Below, one piece after another: positions 15,539-23,989 of a stretch of DNA of 29,686 nt. The DNA is from an uncultured Bacillota bacterium (GTDB taxonomy: Bacteria; Bacillota_I; Bacilli_A; Erysipelotrichales; Erysipelotrichaceae). Where the stretch lies: assembly GCA_937919165.1 (NCBI GenBank), contig CALFPO010000009.1, forward strand, positions 1-29,686, given 5' to 3'. Both the position numbers and the translations under genes were made by a program. The notes under the pieces were generated by a model, which searched no databases, was not told the DNA's origin, and saw only the letters and a program-made list of their open reading frames with translations. Every line of letters begins with the position of its first letter. Within the stretch, counting starts at the first letter, position 1.

Positions 15539-15556
15539 AGCCCATCTATCTGGGCT
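15539..15556 (-). terminator. Terminator of the ftsW-rsmD-coaD operon
   Basis: On the minus strand AGCCCA, a six-base loop and TGGGCT are followed by TTTTTTGA. It is eight bases after the coaD stop codon and insulates the operon from the heat-shock promoter. Confidence 0.88.
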
Positions 15557-15563
15557 CTATATT

Positions 15564-16046
15564 TCATTTCTTCAATCTCTTTGTGACATCCTTGAGAATA
15601 GCCTTTGGGAAGAACGTTTTGATGTCTCCGCCAAATGCAGCAACTTCCTTGGCGATCGATGAAGACAAGAACGACAGTTCAGGCTTAGATACCATAAGTA
15701 CCGTCTCCAATTCGCTATCAAGCGTCATATTGGCAGTAGCTAATGCCAGTTCATTCTCATAGTCCGATACCGCTCTGATGCCCCTGATGATGACCTTGCA
15801 GCCGATCTTTCTTGCATAGTTGACAGTCAGGCCTTCACCGATAACAACTTCAACGTTCTTTAGATCCTTGCAGCATTTCTCGATCAACGCCTTTCTTTCT
15901 TCAGCTGTAAACATGCATGACTTGCTCTTGTTCTCCATTACCGCAACATAGAGCTTGTCGTATACCTTGGCAGCCCTTTTTATGATATCCAGATGTCCTT
16001 CTGTAATAGGATCGAAAGATCCAGGATAGATAGCCTTAATCATCAT
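15564..16046 (-). CDS. coaD: Phosphopantetheine adenylyltransferase
   Basis: A 160-residue nucleotidyltransferase of normal length. It shows AIYPGSFDPITEGHLDII, with the ATP-binding GHxD-type motif, RGIRAVSDYENELALATAN and the C-terminal SFLSSSIAKEVA equivalent to the SSSxVRE motif. It makes dephospho-CoA from 4'-phosphopantetheine and ATP, the step before CoaE, which is encoded here as part of the Fpg-CoaE fusion at 23983-25356. Its ATG overlaps the rsmD stop (ATGA). GAGGACC serves as ribosome binding site. A second in-frame ATG directly follows the first. Confidence 0.97.
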   Translation of the reverse strand: MMIKAIYPGSFDPITEGHLDIIKRAAKVYDKLYVAVMENKSKSCMFTAEERKALIEKCCKDLKNVEVVIGEGLTVNYARKIGCKVIIRGIRAVSDYENELALATANMTLDSELETVLMVSKPELSFLSSSIAKEVAAFGGDIKTFFPKAILKDVTKRLKK

Positions 16047-16588
16047 TGGTCCTCTTTTCTATAATATATAAGCTTGCTGATGCCATACTTTCTTTCCTTA
16101 TACTTATGGAAAGACAGATAATCGTCATTCAGCATCGTTTCCTTGCTTGCTTCCACCACAATTATACCTTTTTTGTCCATGACATCATATGTAGTCACAT
16201 AGTAGAACAGTTCATCATATGCCCCAAATCTATATGGCGGATCGACAAAGATGTAGTCGAAACCTCTTTTTCCCATCTTCTTCAGACATTCCTGATAGTC
16301 AAGATTATAGACTTCCCTATCTTCTTTGACCTTCTCAAGATTGGCCTTGATGATGGCACAGGCCTTCTTGTTCAGATCGTTGAAGACAACGGTTTCTGCC
16401 CCTCTAGACAAAGCTTCGATGCCGATGGCTCCGGTTCCTGAGAACAGGTCAAGAAAAGACGTATCGGAATAGATATCGATGCTGGAGAAAAGAGCTTCCT
16501 TCACCATATCTCTTGTAGGTCTTGTGATGTCTTCGCCTTCCAAAGCCTTAATCGGCGTTCTCTTGTACTTTCCCGCTATTACTCTCAC
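16043..16588 (-). CDS. rsmD: 16S rRNA (guanine966-N2)-methyltransferase RsmD
   Basis: A 181-residue class I methyltransferase. It opens MRVIAGKYKRTPI and has RPTRDMVKEALFSSI, the SAM-binding motif FLDLFSGTGAIGIEALSRGA, and the catalytic VDPPY (the D/NPPY motif for N2 methylation). It methylates G966 of 16S rRNA in assembled 30S subunits. The start is GTG at 16588, chosen because it gives the conserved N-terminus; it lies 41 bp inside the 3' end of ftsW, so translation is probably coupled. The pairing with coaD is widely conserved. Confidence 0.96.
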   Translation of the reverse strand: MRVIAGKYKRTPIKALEGEDITRPTRDMVKEALFSSIDIYSDTSFLDLFSGTGAIGIEALSRGAETVVFNDLNKKACAIIKANLEKVKEDREVYNLDYQECLKKMGKRGFDYIFVDPPYRFGAYDELFYYVTTYDVMDKKGIIVVEASKETMLNDDYLSFHKYKERKYGISKLIYYRKEDQ

Positions 16589-17738
16589 TGCTAGGTACTC
16601 TACTCCTTATCAGCTCGCATTGGGCCAGGCCAAGAGCCATCATCGACGATACAAGAGATGACCCGCCTGAGCTTATCAACAGAAGCGGAACGCCGGTCAG
16701 CGGAACGAAGCCGCTTACGCCGCCCACATTCAGAATGAAATGGACAATGAAATATACGAAGGTGCCAAGAAGCACAATCTTGGATGATATATATTTGCTT
16801 CTAAGCGATCCGATTACGATCGGTCCAAGAAGCAAGACATAGAACATGATGAAAAGCGTAAATCCGACAATGCCAAGTTCCTCAACAATGACCGGCAGAA
16901 TGAAGTCGTTGGATGGGTTTGGGAAGTTCATATACTTATGGATGGAATTGCCATACCCTAATCCAAGAATATCGCCATTGGCGAAAGATACCAGCGACAT
17001 GATCAGATGATAGCCATTGTCGTACTGATAAAGGAATGGGTCGGCAGCAGCCAAGAATCTTCCAATCATGTAGTTGTCCTTATAGCGCTTAAGAAATTCC
17101 GTTACTGGTGGAGAAAGAACCACGCCAACCAAAGCGACTGTTCCGATGATGATCCACATCATCCAGATCTGATATTGGCGCAGATCCTTGTATGGCGGAA
17201 TGAACAGGATACAGAAGCATATCACAAAAAGCACCAATGCTGAACCGAAGTCATGCTGATAGATGGCGATGATCAGAAACAATATGAATGAACATATGGC
17301 ATAGGCAAAGAAATTGTCCTTATTCTCATCTTTATGGTCAGTTCCAAGCAAACGGGCACCGAATATTATCATGAAGGTCTTGGCAAACTCTGAAGGCTGT
17401 ATCGACATACCGCCAGGCAGATAAAGCCAGGCATAGGCACCATTGGTCTCGCCGAACAGCTTACAGGAAAGAAGCAATGCTATGATGACCATATAGCCTA
17501 CCCAGAAGAAGATGCGTGGAACCTTACGCAATGGCACATTCATGAAAACGAGATAGAGCACAAAGCCAAATGCGGCATATATTATCTGTTTTCTGATGAT
17601 GCCTGCAAGATATGAGGTATCGCCGACGCTGTTGCCCATTTCGGCTGAAGCGATCATCAGCGAACCGAAGACAACAAGCACAATTAGAGCAATGGAGATA
17701 CCTGCATCGCCTAATGAAAAACGTTTCTTATTTTGCAC
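16548..17738 (-). CDS. ftsW: SEDS peptidoglycan glycosyltransferase, FtsW/RodA family
   Basis: A 396-residue membrane protein with about ten helices. Family landmarks are GAYAWLYLPGGMSIQPSEFAK, YQHDFGSALVLF, NDFILPVIVEELG and GFVPLTGVPLLLISSGGSS. SEDS proteins polymerise lipid II into glycan strands with a partner class B PBP. The neighbourhood with rsmD and coaD matches that of ftsW in other Firmicutes, so FtsW is favoured over RodA. The start is GTG at 17738. There is no Shine-Dalgarno; an extended -10 (TGTTAGAAT) ends six bases before GTG, which suggests a leaderless mRNA. It is divergent from the deformylase gene. Confidence 0.93.
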   Translation of the reverse strand: MQNKKRFSLGDAGISIALIVLVVFGSLMIASAEMGNSVGDTSYLAGIIRKQIIYAAFGFVLYLVFMNVPLRKVPRIFFWVGYMVIIALLLSCKLFGETNGAYAWLYLPGGMSIQPSEFAKTFMIIFGARLLGTDHKDENKDNFFAYAICSFILFLIIAIYQHDFGSALVLFVICFCILFIPPYKDLRQYQIWMMWIIIGTVALVGVVLSPPVTEFLKRYKDNYMIGRFLAAADPFLYQYDNGYHLIMSLVSFANGDILGLGYGNSIHKYMNFPNPSNDFILPVIVEELGIVGFTLFIMFYVLLLGPIVIGSLRSKYISSKIVLLGTFVYFIVHFILNVGGVSGFVPLTGVPLLLISSGGSSLVSSMMALGLAQCELIRSRVPSSESNSGKVQENAD

Positions 17739-17744
17739 AAACTA

Positions 17745-17753
17745 ATTCTAACA
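17745..17753 (-). promoter_or_regulatory. Extended -10 promoter of ftsW
   Basis: On the minus strand TGTTAGAAT (TGnTAGAAT) spans 17753-17745, six bases before the GTG start. No good -35 is seen, as is common for extended -10 promoters. Confidence 0.55.
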
Positions 17754-17767
17754 TAAGAAAAAAGTTA

Positions 17768-17773
17768 TATAAT
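17768..17773 (+). promoter_or_regulatory. -10 box of the deformylase gene
   Basis: A perfect TATAAT ends six bases before the ATG at 17780. The region between the divergent ftsW and def starts is only about 40 bp, so the two promoters are almost back to back. Confidence 0.6.
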
Positions 17774-17779
17774 ATGCTT

Positions 17780-18337
17780 ATGCTTATCAATAACGACACA
17801 ATCATCAAGGATGACAATCCGCTTCTCAGAACAAGATCTGCCGATGTTGCTTTACCGTTGTCCAAGGAAGATGAAGACCTTCTGAGGGACATGCTTAAGT
17901 ATGTCGACGATTCAACTATAGAAGAGATAGCCGAAAAAGAGAACCTCAGGCCAGCTGTCGGCATCAGCGCCATTCAGGTTGGCGTAGCCAAGAAAATGAC
18001 AGCGATCATCATCAAGGACGGCGAAGGAAACAAGATTCATGAATATGCTCTGGTAAATCCAAAAATCATCACCAATTCCGTTGAAAGAGCGTATCTTGAA
18101 TCAGGTGAAGGATGTCTGTCGGTTGTCGATGAACATGAAGGATATATCTATCGCAGTGCCCGCGTAAAGGTCAAGGGTTTCGATATTCTCCAGAACAAGG
18201 AAGTCCTGATCAAGGCTGATGGCTATTTCGCCATCGTTCTTCAGCATGAGCTTGATCACTTCAAGGGCATCCTTTTCTACGACCACATCGACAAGAAGAA
18301 TCCTTTCCATAAGGATGAAGCAATATCAATTGAATAA
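17780..18337 (+). CDS. def: Peptide deformylase
   Basis: About 185 residues with all three deformylase motifs: GISAIQVG (motif 1, normally GxGxAAxQ), EGCLSV (motif 2, with the metal-ligand Cys) and QHELDH (motif 3, HExxH). Its length suggests the larger type 2 enzymes of Firmicutes. It removes the formyl group from nascent proteins at the ribosome. The reading frame is open far upstream, but the family N-terminus (INNDTIIKDDNPLLRT) begins here. ATG at 17774 is an alternative. With TATAAT ending at 17773, the mRNA probably begins at or near the ATG at 17780. No ribosome binding site is seen. Confidence 0.92.
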   Translation: MLINNDTIIKDDNPLLRTRSADVALPLSKEDEDLLRDMLKYVDDSTIEEIAEKENLRPAVGISAIQVGVAKKMTAIIIKDGEGNKIHEYALVNPKIITNSVERAYLESGEGCLSVVDEHEGYIYRSARVKVKGFDILQNKEVLIKADGYFAIVLQHELDHFKGILFYDHIDKKNPFHKDEAISIE

Positions 18338-18381
18338 AAGATTCTTTTGATTTATCATTTATATAGTTAATTGTAGATAAA

Positions 18382-18387
18382 TATAAT
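18382..18387 (+). promoter_or_regulatory. Probable -10 box of the RNase J gene
   Basis: TATAAT at 18382-18387 within an A/T-rich gap after def; the -35 is weak. The predicted leader is short and includes the GGAGG ribosome binding site. Confidence 0.45.
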
Positions 18388-18404
18388 TAATTCATGGAGG
18401 TAAA

Positions 18405-20165
18405 ATGAGTCATTTGTTATGTCATTATAATCGTGGAGCTAATGATATGAATCGCGTTTATAGTGGTCCAAACTACGACCCAAAAACAGATACGCTGGTA
18501 TATGCTCTAGGCGGATTAGGCGAAGTAGGCAAGAACATGTACTGCTTCGAACATGATGATGAGATCATCATCATCGATGCCGGAGTCAAATTCCCTGATG
18601 ACGAACTTCTGGGTGTAGATTATGTAATCCCTGATTATACACATCTGATCAAAAACAAGAACAAGATCAAAGCCTTGATCATAACCCATGGTCATGAAGA
18701 CCATATCGGAGGCATTCCTTTCTTCATTCTGGCCTGTCCAGTCAAGAAGATATATGCCCCCCGCTTCGCCAAGGCCTTGATCGAAAGGAAACTGCAGGAA
18801 AGAAGAAGGCTGGCTGGAACGGAAGTGATCCAGATCGACGACAATTCATCGATCCAGACCGATCATTTTCGCATTGGTTTCTTCAACACCGTCCATTCGA
18901 TTCCTGATTCATTAGGCGTGCTGATCAATACCCCTAATGGCAGAATCGTCGAAACTGGCGACTTCAAGTTTGACCTCACTCCTGTTGGTCAGAATTCCGA
19001 CTACCAGAAGATGGCCTATATCGGTGCAGCAGGCGTCACATTATTGATGTCTGATTCCACCAACGCCGAAGTCGAAGGCTTCTCGATTTCCGAAAGACAG
19101 GTCGCATCGGCCATAAACGACATCATGAAGAAGACTACAGGCAGAATCCTGATCTCTACCTTTGCTTCCAACGTCAATCGTCTGTCCCAGATCATCAAGT
19201 CAGCCAGAGACAACGGCAGAAAGGTTGTCGTCTTTGGCCGTTCGATGGAGAATGTCGTCGATATCGGCATCCAGATGAAAACCATCGATGTTCCTGAAGA
19301 CACCTTCATCGCACCTGATCTTGTGAATATGTATGAACCTGAGAAGCTCTGCATCGTCTGTACCGGCTCCCAAGGCGAATCCTTGGCTGCCCTAAGCAGG
19401 ATTGCAGGCGGCAACCATAAGTATGTAAGAATCATTCCTGGCGATACGGTCGTCTTCTCATCAAGCGCTATCCCAGGAAATGCCCTCAATATCGGCGGCA
19501 TCGTAAACCAACTGGTGAGAAATGGAGCCAAGGTGCTTGTCAATTCGACCCTTACTTCCCTGCATACAACCGGACATGCCTCAAAAGAGGAACAGAAGCT
19601 GATGCTGCAGCTCATAAAGCCTAAGTATTTCATGCCTATGCATGGCGAATATAAGATGCTGAAGCTCCATGCCCAATCGGCTGTCGAGACCGGCATTCCG
19701 AAAGATAATTGCTTCATATGTGCCAATGGCGATGCCCTGGTTCTTCATGAAGGCGAAGTGTATCGTTCCAATACCAGAATCCAGACCGATGCGATATATG
19801 TCGATGGCAATGATATCTCTGGACTATCGACATCCGTACTGAAGGATCGTAGAATCCTGGCCGACAATGGCCTAGTAGCTGTAATCGTATGCATCGATTC
19901 ACGTTCCAACAAGATTCTCTGCCGTCCAGGCATCGTATCGCGTGGATTTGTCTATCTCAAGGAAAACCAGACCCTGATCAAGGAAGCTGAAGCATTGGTA
20001 TATGAATCACTGAAGAATGCGATGAAGCAGAAGGTAACCTTCGGCGATCTGAAGAACTGCATCAGGAATGCCTTGGAGCCTTATCTATATGAAAAGACCA
20101 ATCGCAACCCGATTGTCATACCGGTAATACTCAATCACGTAGACGCAATGAAAAGAGACAGCTAG
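18405..20165 (+). CDS. rnj: Ribonuclease J
   Basis: A 586-residue metallo-beta-lactamase/beta-CASP ribonuclease. Visible are YALGGLGEVGKNMY, the metal site HGHEDHIGG (His95, His97, Asp99, His100), His164 in TVHSIPDS, GDFKFD, the beta-CASP segment with VVFGRSMENVV, and PMHGEYKML with a later metal His. RNase J combines 5'-3' exonuclease and endonuclease activity and is central to mRNA turnover and rRNA maturation in Firmicutes. The ATG at 18405 has GGAGG five bases before it. A second ATG, 14 codons on, also has a GGAG and is a possible shorter start nearer to the family norm. The last codons form half of a terminator stem shared with the convergent kinase gene. Confidence 0.96.
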   Translation: MSHLLCHYNRGANDMNRVYSGPNYDPKTDTLVYALGGLGEVGKNMYCFEHDDEIIIIDAGVKFPDDELLGVDYVIPDYTHLIKNKNKIKALIITHGHEDHIGGIPFFILACPVKKIYAPRFAKALIERKLQERRRLAGTEVIQIDDNSSIQTDHFRIGFFNTVHSIPDSLGVLINTPNGRIVETGDFKFDLTPVGQNSDYQKMAYIGAAGVTLLMSDSTNAEVEGFSISERQVASAINDIMKKTTGRILISTFASNVNRLSQIIKSARDNGRKVVVFGRSMENVVDIGIQMKTIDVPEDTFIAPDLVNMYEPEKLCIVCTGSQGESLAALSRIAGGNHKYVRIIPGDTVVFSSSAIPGNALNIGGIVNQLVRNGAKVLVNSTLTSLHTTGHASKEEQKLMLQLIKPKYFMPMHGEYKMLKLHAQSAVETGIPKDNCFICANGDALVLHEGEVYRSNTRIQTDAIYVDGNDISGLSTSVLKDRRILADNGLVAVIVCIDSRSNKILCRPGIVSRGFVYLKENQTLIKEAEALVYESLKNAMKQKVTFGDLKNCIRNALEPYLYEKTNRNPIVIPVILNHVDAMKRDS

Positions 20166-20176
20166 ACTGTCTCTTT
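20152..20176. terminator. Bidirectional terminator made from the coding ends of two convergent genes
   Basis: AAAGAGACAG (20152-20161) pairs perfectly with CTGTCTCTTT (20167-20176) around the loop CTAGA. The CTAG in the loop holds both stop codons (TAG on each strand). T-rich tracts follow on each strand (TTTCTT on plus, TTTTCATT on minus). Confidence 0.85.
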
Positions 20177-21031
20177 CTTAAGTTCTCTATATCCTAACAT
20201 CATGCTGCCAAGCACCCCGGCATTGTCGCCAAGCTTAGGTGCCACGATGTAGTCATCGATATGGCTTTCGATCTGCTCAACGCCGATATAGCCATTGAGC
20301 ATTCTTTTGGTTTTCTCTCTTATCATTCCATAGAGGTTCTGGTTATGCATGACGCCGCCGCCAATGATGATTCTTTCTGGCGAATAGCACATTATGGCAT
20401 TGCATAGGGCTTGAGCGATATATTCGCTTTCCAGTTCCCAAACCTCATCACGGTCATACAGATCCTCGCCTTTGGCATTCCATCTTCCATAGATGGCAGG
20501 GCCTGAAGCAAGTCCTTCAAAACAATGATCATGGAAACGACATGAGCCTTCATAGGTATCGCCTTCCACCCTTGTCAGAAGCATATGTCCAGCTTCAGGA
20601 TGGAGCACGCCATGAAGAAGCTTGCCATCCACATATACGCCAAAGCCGATTCCTGTACCGATCGTAATATAGATGGCATTCTCCACATCGCTTGCGGCAC
20701 CGAACATCGCTTCTCCTAGCATGGCCGCATTGACATCCGTATCAAATCCAACCGGAACATTCAATGCTTCCTTGAAAGGTCTCACAAGTTCAGTGTTGTC
20801 CCATCCTTGCTTTGGTGTCTTGGCGATCATGCCTTTAGCTATATCAAGCGGACCAAAAGATCCGATGCCTAAGGCATCAATATTCTTGTCCTTGAACCAT
20901 TCTATGATTTCCGGAATCGTATCTTCCGGCATTCTTGTTTCAACCACATGGCGAGCCAATAACTCGCCCTTTTCGTTTCCTAGACCCAGAACCATCTTGG
21001 TTCCTCCGGTCTCCAGTCCTCCTAAACGCAT
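20162..21031 (-). CDS. ROK family sugar kinase (probable fructokinase)
   Basis: A 289-residue kinase. The ATP-binding ETGGTK (7-12), GIGSFGPLD, DTDVNAA with the catalytic Asp99, IGTGIG and HPEAGHM are all present. The zinc site reads His149, Cys164, His167 and Cys170 (GSCRFHDHCFEGLASGP), the form found in ROK fructokinases and not the CxCGxxGC of glucokinase/NagC types. It probably phosphorylates fructose or mannose in the cytoplasm. It starts 12 bp after pfkA and is the last gene of the polA-pfkA operon. Its stop codon is interleaved with that of rnj. Confidence 0.88.
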   Translation of the reverse strand: MRLGGLETGGTKMVLGLGNEKGELLARHVVETRMPEDTIPEIIEWFKDKNIDALGIGSFGPLDIAKGMIAKTPKQGWDNTELVRPFKEALNVPVGFDTDVNAAMLGEAMFGAASDVENAIYITIGTGIGFGVYVDGKLLHGVLHPEAGHMLLTRVEGDTYEGSCRFHDHCFEGLASGPAIYGRWNAKGEDLYDRDEVWELESEYIAQALCNAIMCYSPERIIIGGGVMHNQNLYGMIREKTKRMLNGYIGVEQIESHIDDYIVAPKLGDNAGVLGSMMLGYRELKKETV

Positions 21032-21043
21032 TGTTTCTCCAGA

Positions 21044-22003
21044 TTAGACAAGACGATCAAATAGACGATAGAAATCTCTGCGGCTCTTTCTAGGCATCGA
21101 TACACACTCTTCGATAGACATCGAAACAATCTCATTGTCGTCGATACCGACACACATGCCACCCTTTCCTTCAATCAGAAGCTCTATAGCCTTGGCGCCA
21201 AGCCTTGAAGCCAGAACCCTATCGTTAGGAGATGGCGAACCGCCACGCTGGATATGGCCAAGAATAGTGGCACGACCCGCGAAGGTTGTGGTCCTGCTGA
21301 CCTTATCAGCCAAGGCATTGACATCGCATATTTTCTCAGAAACGATGACGATCGCATGGTTCTTGCCCTGAGATTCAAGATAGCGCAGCTTCTCAAGTAC
21401 GGCTTCTTCATCATAGCCGGTCTCAGGAGTGATCAGTATCTCAGCTCCGCAAGAAATGCCTGAATAGATGGCCAGATCGCCACAATGATTTCCCATTACT
21501 TCTACAACTGAACAGCGGTGATGAGAAGAAGAGGTATCACGCAGCTTATCGACACAATCAACGATGGTATTAAGTGCTGTATCGAAACCGATGGTAAAGT
21601 CGGTTCCCTGGATATCGTTGTCGATGGTTCCAGGCAAGGCAATGCAGTTGATGCCCTGCTTGGTCAAGGCGTCTCCTCCACGATATGTGCCATCGCCGCC
21701 GATGATTACCAATGCATCTATTTCATTCTCTCTCAGCTTCTCGACTGCCTTTAGCTGCACTTCCACTTCCTTGAATTCAGGAAGACGGGCACTACCCAGA
21801 ATCGTTCCGCCACGAGACAGGATATCGGATACCGAACGTTTGGTGAATGGCTCATAGCTTCCTTCCACCAGTCCCTTATATCCGTCATGGATTCCCATGA
21901 CCTCAATGCCGTTTGCTAAAGCCGTTCTGGTAACCGAACGGATTGCCGCATTCATGCCTGGCGAATCGCCGCCAGATGTCAGCACACCAATTTTTCTAAG
22001 CAT
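21044..22003 (-). CDS. pfkA: ATP-dependent 6-phosphofructokinase
   Basis: A 319-residue PfkA of normal bacterial length. It has VLTSGGDSPGMNAAIR, IIGGDGTYRGG (100-110), PGTIDND with catalytic Asp128, GSARLPEF, SHHR and GHIQRGGSPSPNDR. It phosphorylates fructose 6-phosphate in glycolysis. One oddity: the segment normally read as VMGR reads VMGNHCGD here, placing Asn172 where E. coli has Arg171, an active-site position. The base sequence clearly reads AAT. The ribosome binding site AGGAGG is formed by the last Arg codons of dnaI, and the gap between the genes is 1 bp, so the two should be co-translated. Confidence 0.96.
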   Translation of the reverse strand: MLRKIGVLTSGGDSPGMNAAIRSVTRTALANGIEVMGIHDGYKGLVEGSYEPFTKRSVSDILSRGGTILGSARLPEFKEVEVQLKAVEKLRENEIDALVIIGGDGTYRGGDALTKQGINCIALPGTIDNDIQGTDFTIGFDTALNTIVDCVDKLRDTSSSHHRCSVVEVMGNHCGDLAIYSGISCGAEILITPETGYDEEAVLEKLRYLESQGKNHAIVIVSEKICDVNALADKVSRTTTFAGRATILGHIQRGGSPSPNDRVLASRLGAKAIELLIEGKGGMCVGIDDNEIVSMSIEECVSMPRKSRRDFYRLFDRLV

Positions 22004-22004
22004 A

Positions 22005-22862
22005 TCATATCCTCCTCTTGTTGCTTCCCACCAGACAATAGTCTTCGGAAAGAATATCGATCCGCTCCATCAGCCTCTTTGCGTTCATCGCATTGGACTT
22101 GTCTTTGCGGTCATAAGTATAGTGTCTATTGAGTTCATCCTTATCGAGATTGGATGTAAACATGGTGATCAATCCATTCTCCATACGATAGTCCAGAATC
22201 CTAAAGAGTATGTCATCTCTCACAAAATCCGAAACAGCTTCTGAACCGATATCATCCATGAATAGATAATCGGCTTTCTGCAGCTTGACAATGGTTCTAT
22301 CGATCATCGAAGGATCGCTGTTGATATATGACCTCATCTCATTGAAGAATGATGAGACCTTCACGAATGCAACCTTGTTGCCCTTGTCGACCAATGAATT
22401 GGCCAAAGCTATCGACATATAGGTCTTGCCTACGCCTAGATCGCCATAGATATATAATCCCTTATCGTTTTGCTTATGCAGGATGCCAAGCATCAAGGCA
22501 TACAGCTCGCGCTGATCATCAGCATAGTTCAGATCTTCAAGATAGAGTTCCTGAAGGTTATCAGGAATGTCATTATACACAAAGCTCGCGATGTGCCTTT
22601 CCTTCTTGAGCTTGCTTAAGGCATGGTCGCAATATTCGATCTCAGAATAAAGCACGCCATCATATGTCAGATCGACTCTTTCGCCCTTGGATAGCTGCCT
22701 GCAGCAGTATAGTCCCTTGCAGTCTTTGCATAGTGTCCTAGACTCCAAGACCGCTTTGAAAATAGACATATGATCTTGCACATACGCATCGTTAAGTCCA
22801 TATCTTGTGATGAAATCATTCAGATATTCATCGCTTTTGATAATATCCAGTTCTTTGCTCAT
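22005..22862 (-). CDS. dnaI: Helicase loader DnaI
   Basis: A 285-residue AAA+ protein. The N-terminal zinc-binding part has CKDC at 45-48, CC at 53-54 and a further Cys at 78, as in Bacillus DnaI. The AAA+ domain has Walker A GDLGVGKT (140-147), Walker B LFMDDIGSE (200-208) and a sensor-like FTSNLD. It loads the replicative helicase onto DNA at oriC and at stalled forks together with DnaB and DnaD. Its ATG overlaps the dnaB stop by 4 bp. The adjacent dnaB supports the assignment. Confidence 0.95.
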   Translation of the reverse strand: MSKELDIIKSDEYLNDFITRYGLNDAYVQDHMSIFKAVLESRTLCKDCKGLYCCRQLSKGERVDLTYDGVLYSEIEYCDHALSKLKKERHIASFVYNDIPDNLQELYLEDLNYADDQRELYALMLGILHKQNDKGLYIYGDLGVGKTYMSIALANSLVDKGNKVAFVKVSSFFNEMRSYINSDPSMIDRTIVKLQKADYLFMDDIGSEAVSDFVRDDILFRILDYRMENGLITMFTSNLDKDELNRHYTYDRKDKSNAMNAKRLMERIDILSEDYCLVGSNKRRI

Positions 22863-23989
22863 TTCTTGTCCTTCAAAGCCAACAGCTTCTCGATTTCTTC
22901 AGGGCTCATCTTCTTGTTCTTTTCCTGGCTATAGCTAGGAAGCACTTCTTCTTTTCTATTTGAAGATGAGTAGCCCTTCTCCAGCCTCTCAAGCGCCATC
23001 TTGGAAGTCTGGATATTGTTTCGATGCAGATCGGAAGCGATCGGATAGAGATACTTCTCGATCAGACGATTATCGCAGTTCTTCAGTCCGTGTCTAAGCA
23101 ATACATTTATTACTGGCACGCTCAGATGATATTCATTAGACAGATTGTAGATGATCTGCTTGTCGTATCTGGTGACTTCCTTGCCATCCTGAAGCGACAT
23201 CAGATAGCTGACGCATGGCACATTGTATAAATCCATATCGACACTTCGATAGTCTATGCTTGAAGACATGCAGGCATAGCGCAGCTTGTTTATGTCGAAG
23301 GTGTTGTTGTCATAGTTTATGATCTTTGGCAGGAACGATTTCATCCTGTCATAGGATATGCCATACAGATCTCCCAAAGTGGCAATCTGCTTAAGGATCT
23401 CCTCATTACGGAATCTCATCGGCAAAAGATTGACGGAAACATTCTTAAGGAAGACATTGATATCAAAGATGGTATTGAAGCTGTAGCTATTTGTCTTCTT
23501 CTTGGACAGATATGTCTCATCGTCCTCTGACCAGCTATTCAGGATCTCTAGATCAGGCTTCTTGGATACATCTTCATAGTCACGATGTTTCTCTTCCTCA
23601 TATATATCGGCAATCAGTTCCTGATAGTGTCTGCCAGATGTCTTCAAGATGAACTCTCTGACCATCAATGAATCCTTCACAAACTTCTTCATCGTCATAG
23701 GCTCAAGCATCTGGAAGATGTAGTGGTCATCCTTCTTCAGGGTCTTCATGAGACGATACTCATTAAGCTTGCCGCAAAGATCCTCAAAGATGTCGACATT
23801 CATATTCAGGTACTCCAGCAGTTCGCTTATTTCCATGAAACCGGCTGTCGAGCCCTTGAAGAACAGGTTCTGATACAGTGCCAAAGCATCATTTCCGATA
23901 AGCGGAGCGTAGAAAAGCACCAGGGACTTAAGTCTCTCGCTTGACAGTTCCGTGCCGTTTTCCAGCTTATAAAAATCCTTACCTAGCAT
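22859..23989 (-). CDS. dnaB: Replication initiation/membrane attachment protein, DnaB (Gram-positive, DnaD-like)
   Basis: A 376-residue protein of the Firmicute DnaB/DnaD primosome family, unrelated to the E. coli helicase of that name. A winged-helix N-terminus (LKSLVLFYAPLIGNDALALYQNLFF, FMEISELLEYLNM) is followed by central helical parts and a DnaD-like C-terminal region (DKQIIYNLSNEYHLSVPVIN, then LLRHGLKNCDNR) and a charged tail. It helps recruit DnaI and the helicase. It overlaps the fpg-coaE fusion gene by 7 bp and dnaI by 4 bp. The order with polA, fpg, coaE and dnaI resembles the Bacillus region, but no nrdR is present here. Confidence 0.88.
   Translation of the reverse strand: MLGKDFYKLENGTELSSERLKSLVLFYAPLIGNDALALYQNLFFKGSTAGFMEISELLEYLNMNVDIFEDLCGKLNEYRLMKTLKKDDHYIFQMLEPMTMKKFVKDSLMVREFILKTSGRHYQELIADIYEEEKHRDYEDVSKKPDLEILNSWSEDDETYLSKKKTNSYSFNTIFDINVFLKNVSVNLLPMRFRNEEILKQIATLGDLYGISYDRMKSFLPKIINYDNNTFDINKLRYACMSSSIDYRSVDMDLYNVPCVSYLMSLQDGKEVTRYDKQIIYNLSNEYHLSVPVINVLLRHGLKNCDNRLIEKYLYPIASDLHRNNIQTSKMALERLEKGYSSSNRKEEVLPSYSQEKNKKMSPEEIEKLLALKDKK

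Noticed and set aside
19016..19726. A 236-codon minus-strand frame inside the RNase J gene
   Set aside because: It is a shadow of the RNase J coding frame, with no start signal or homology I recognise.
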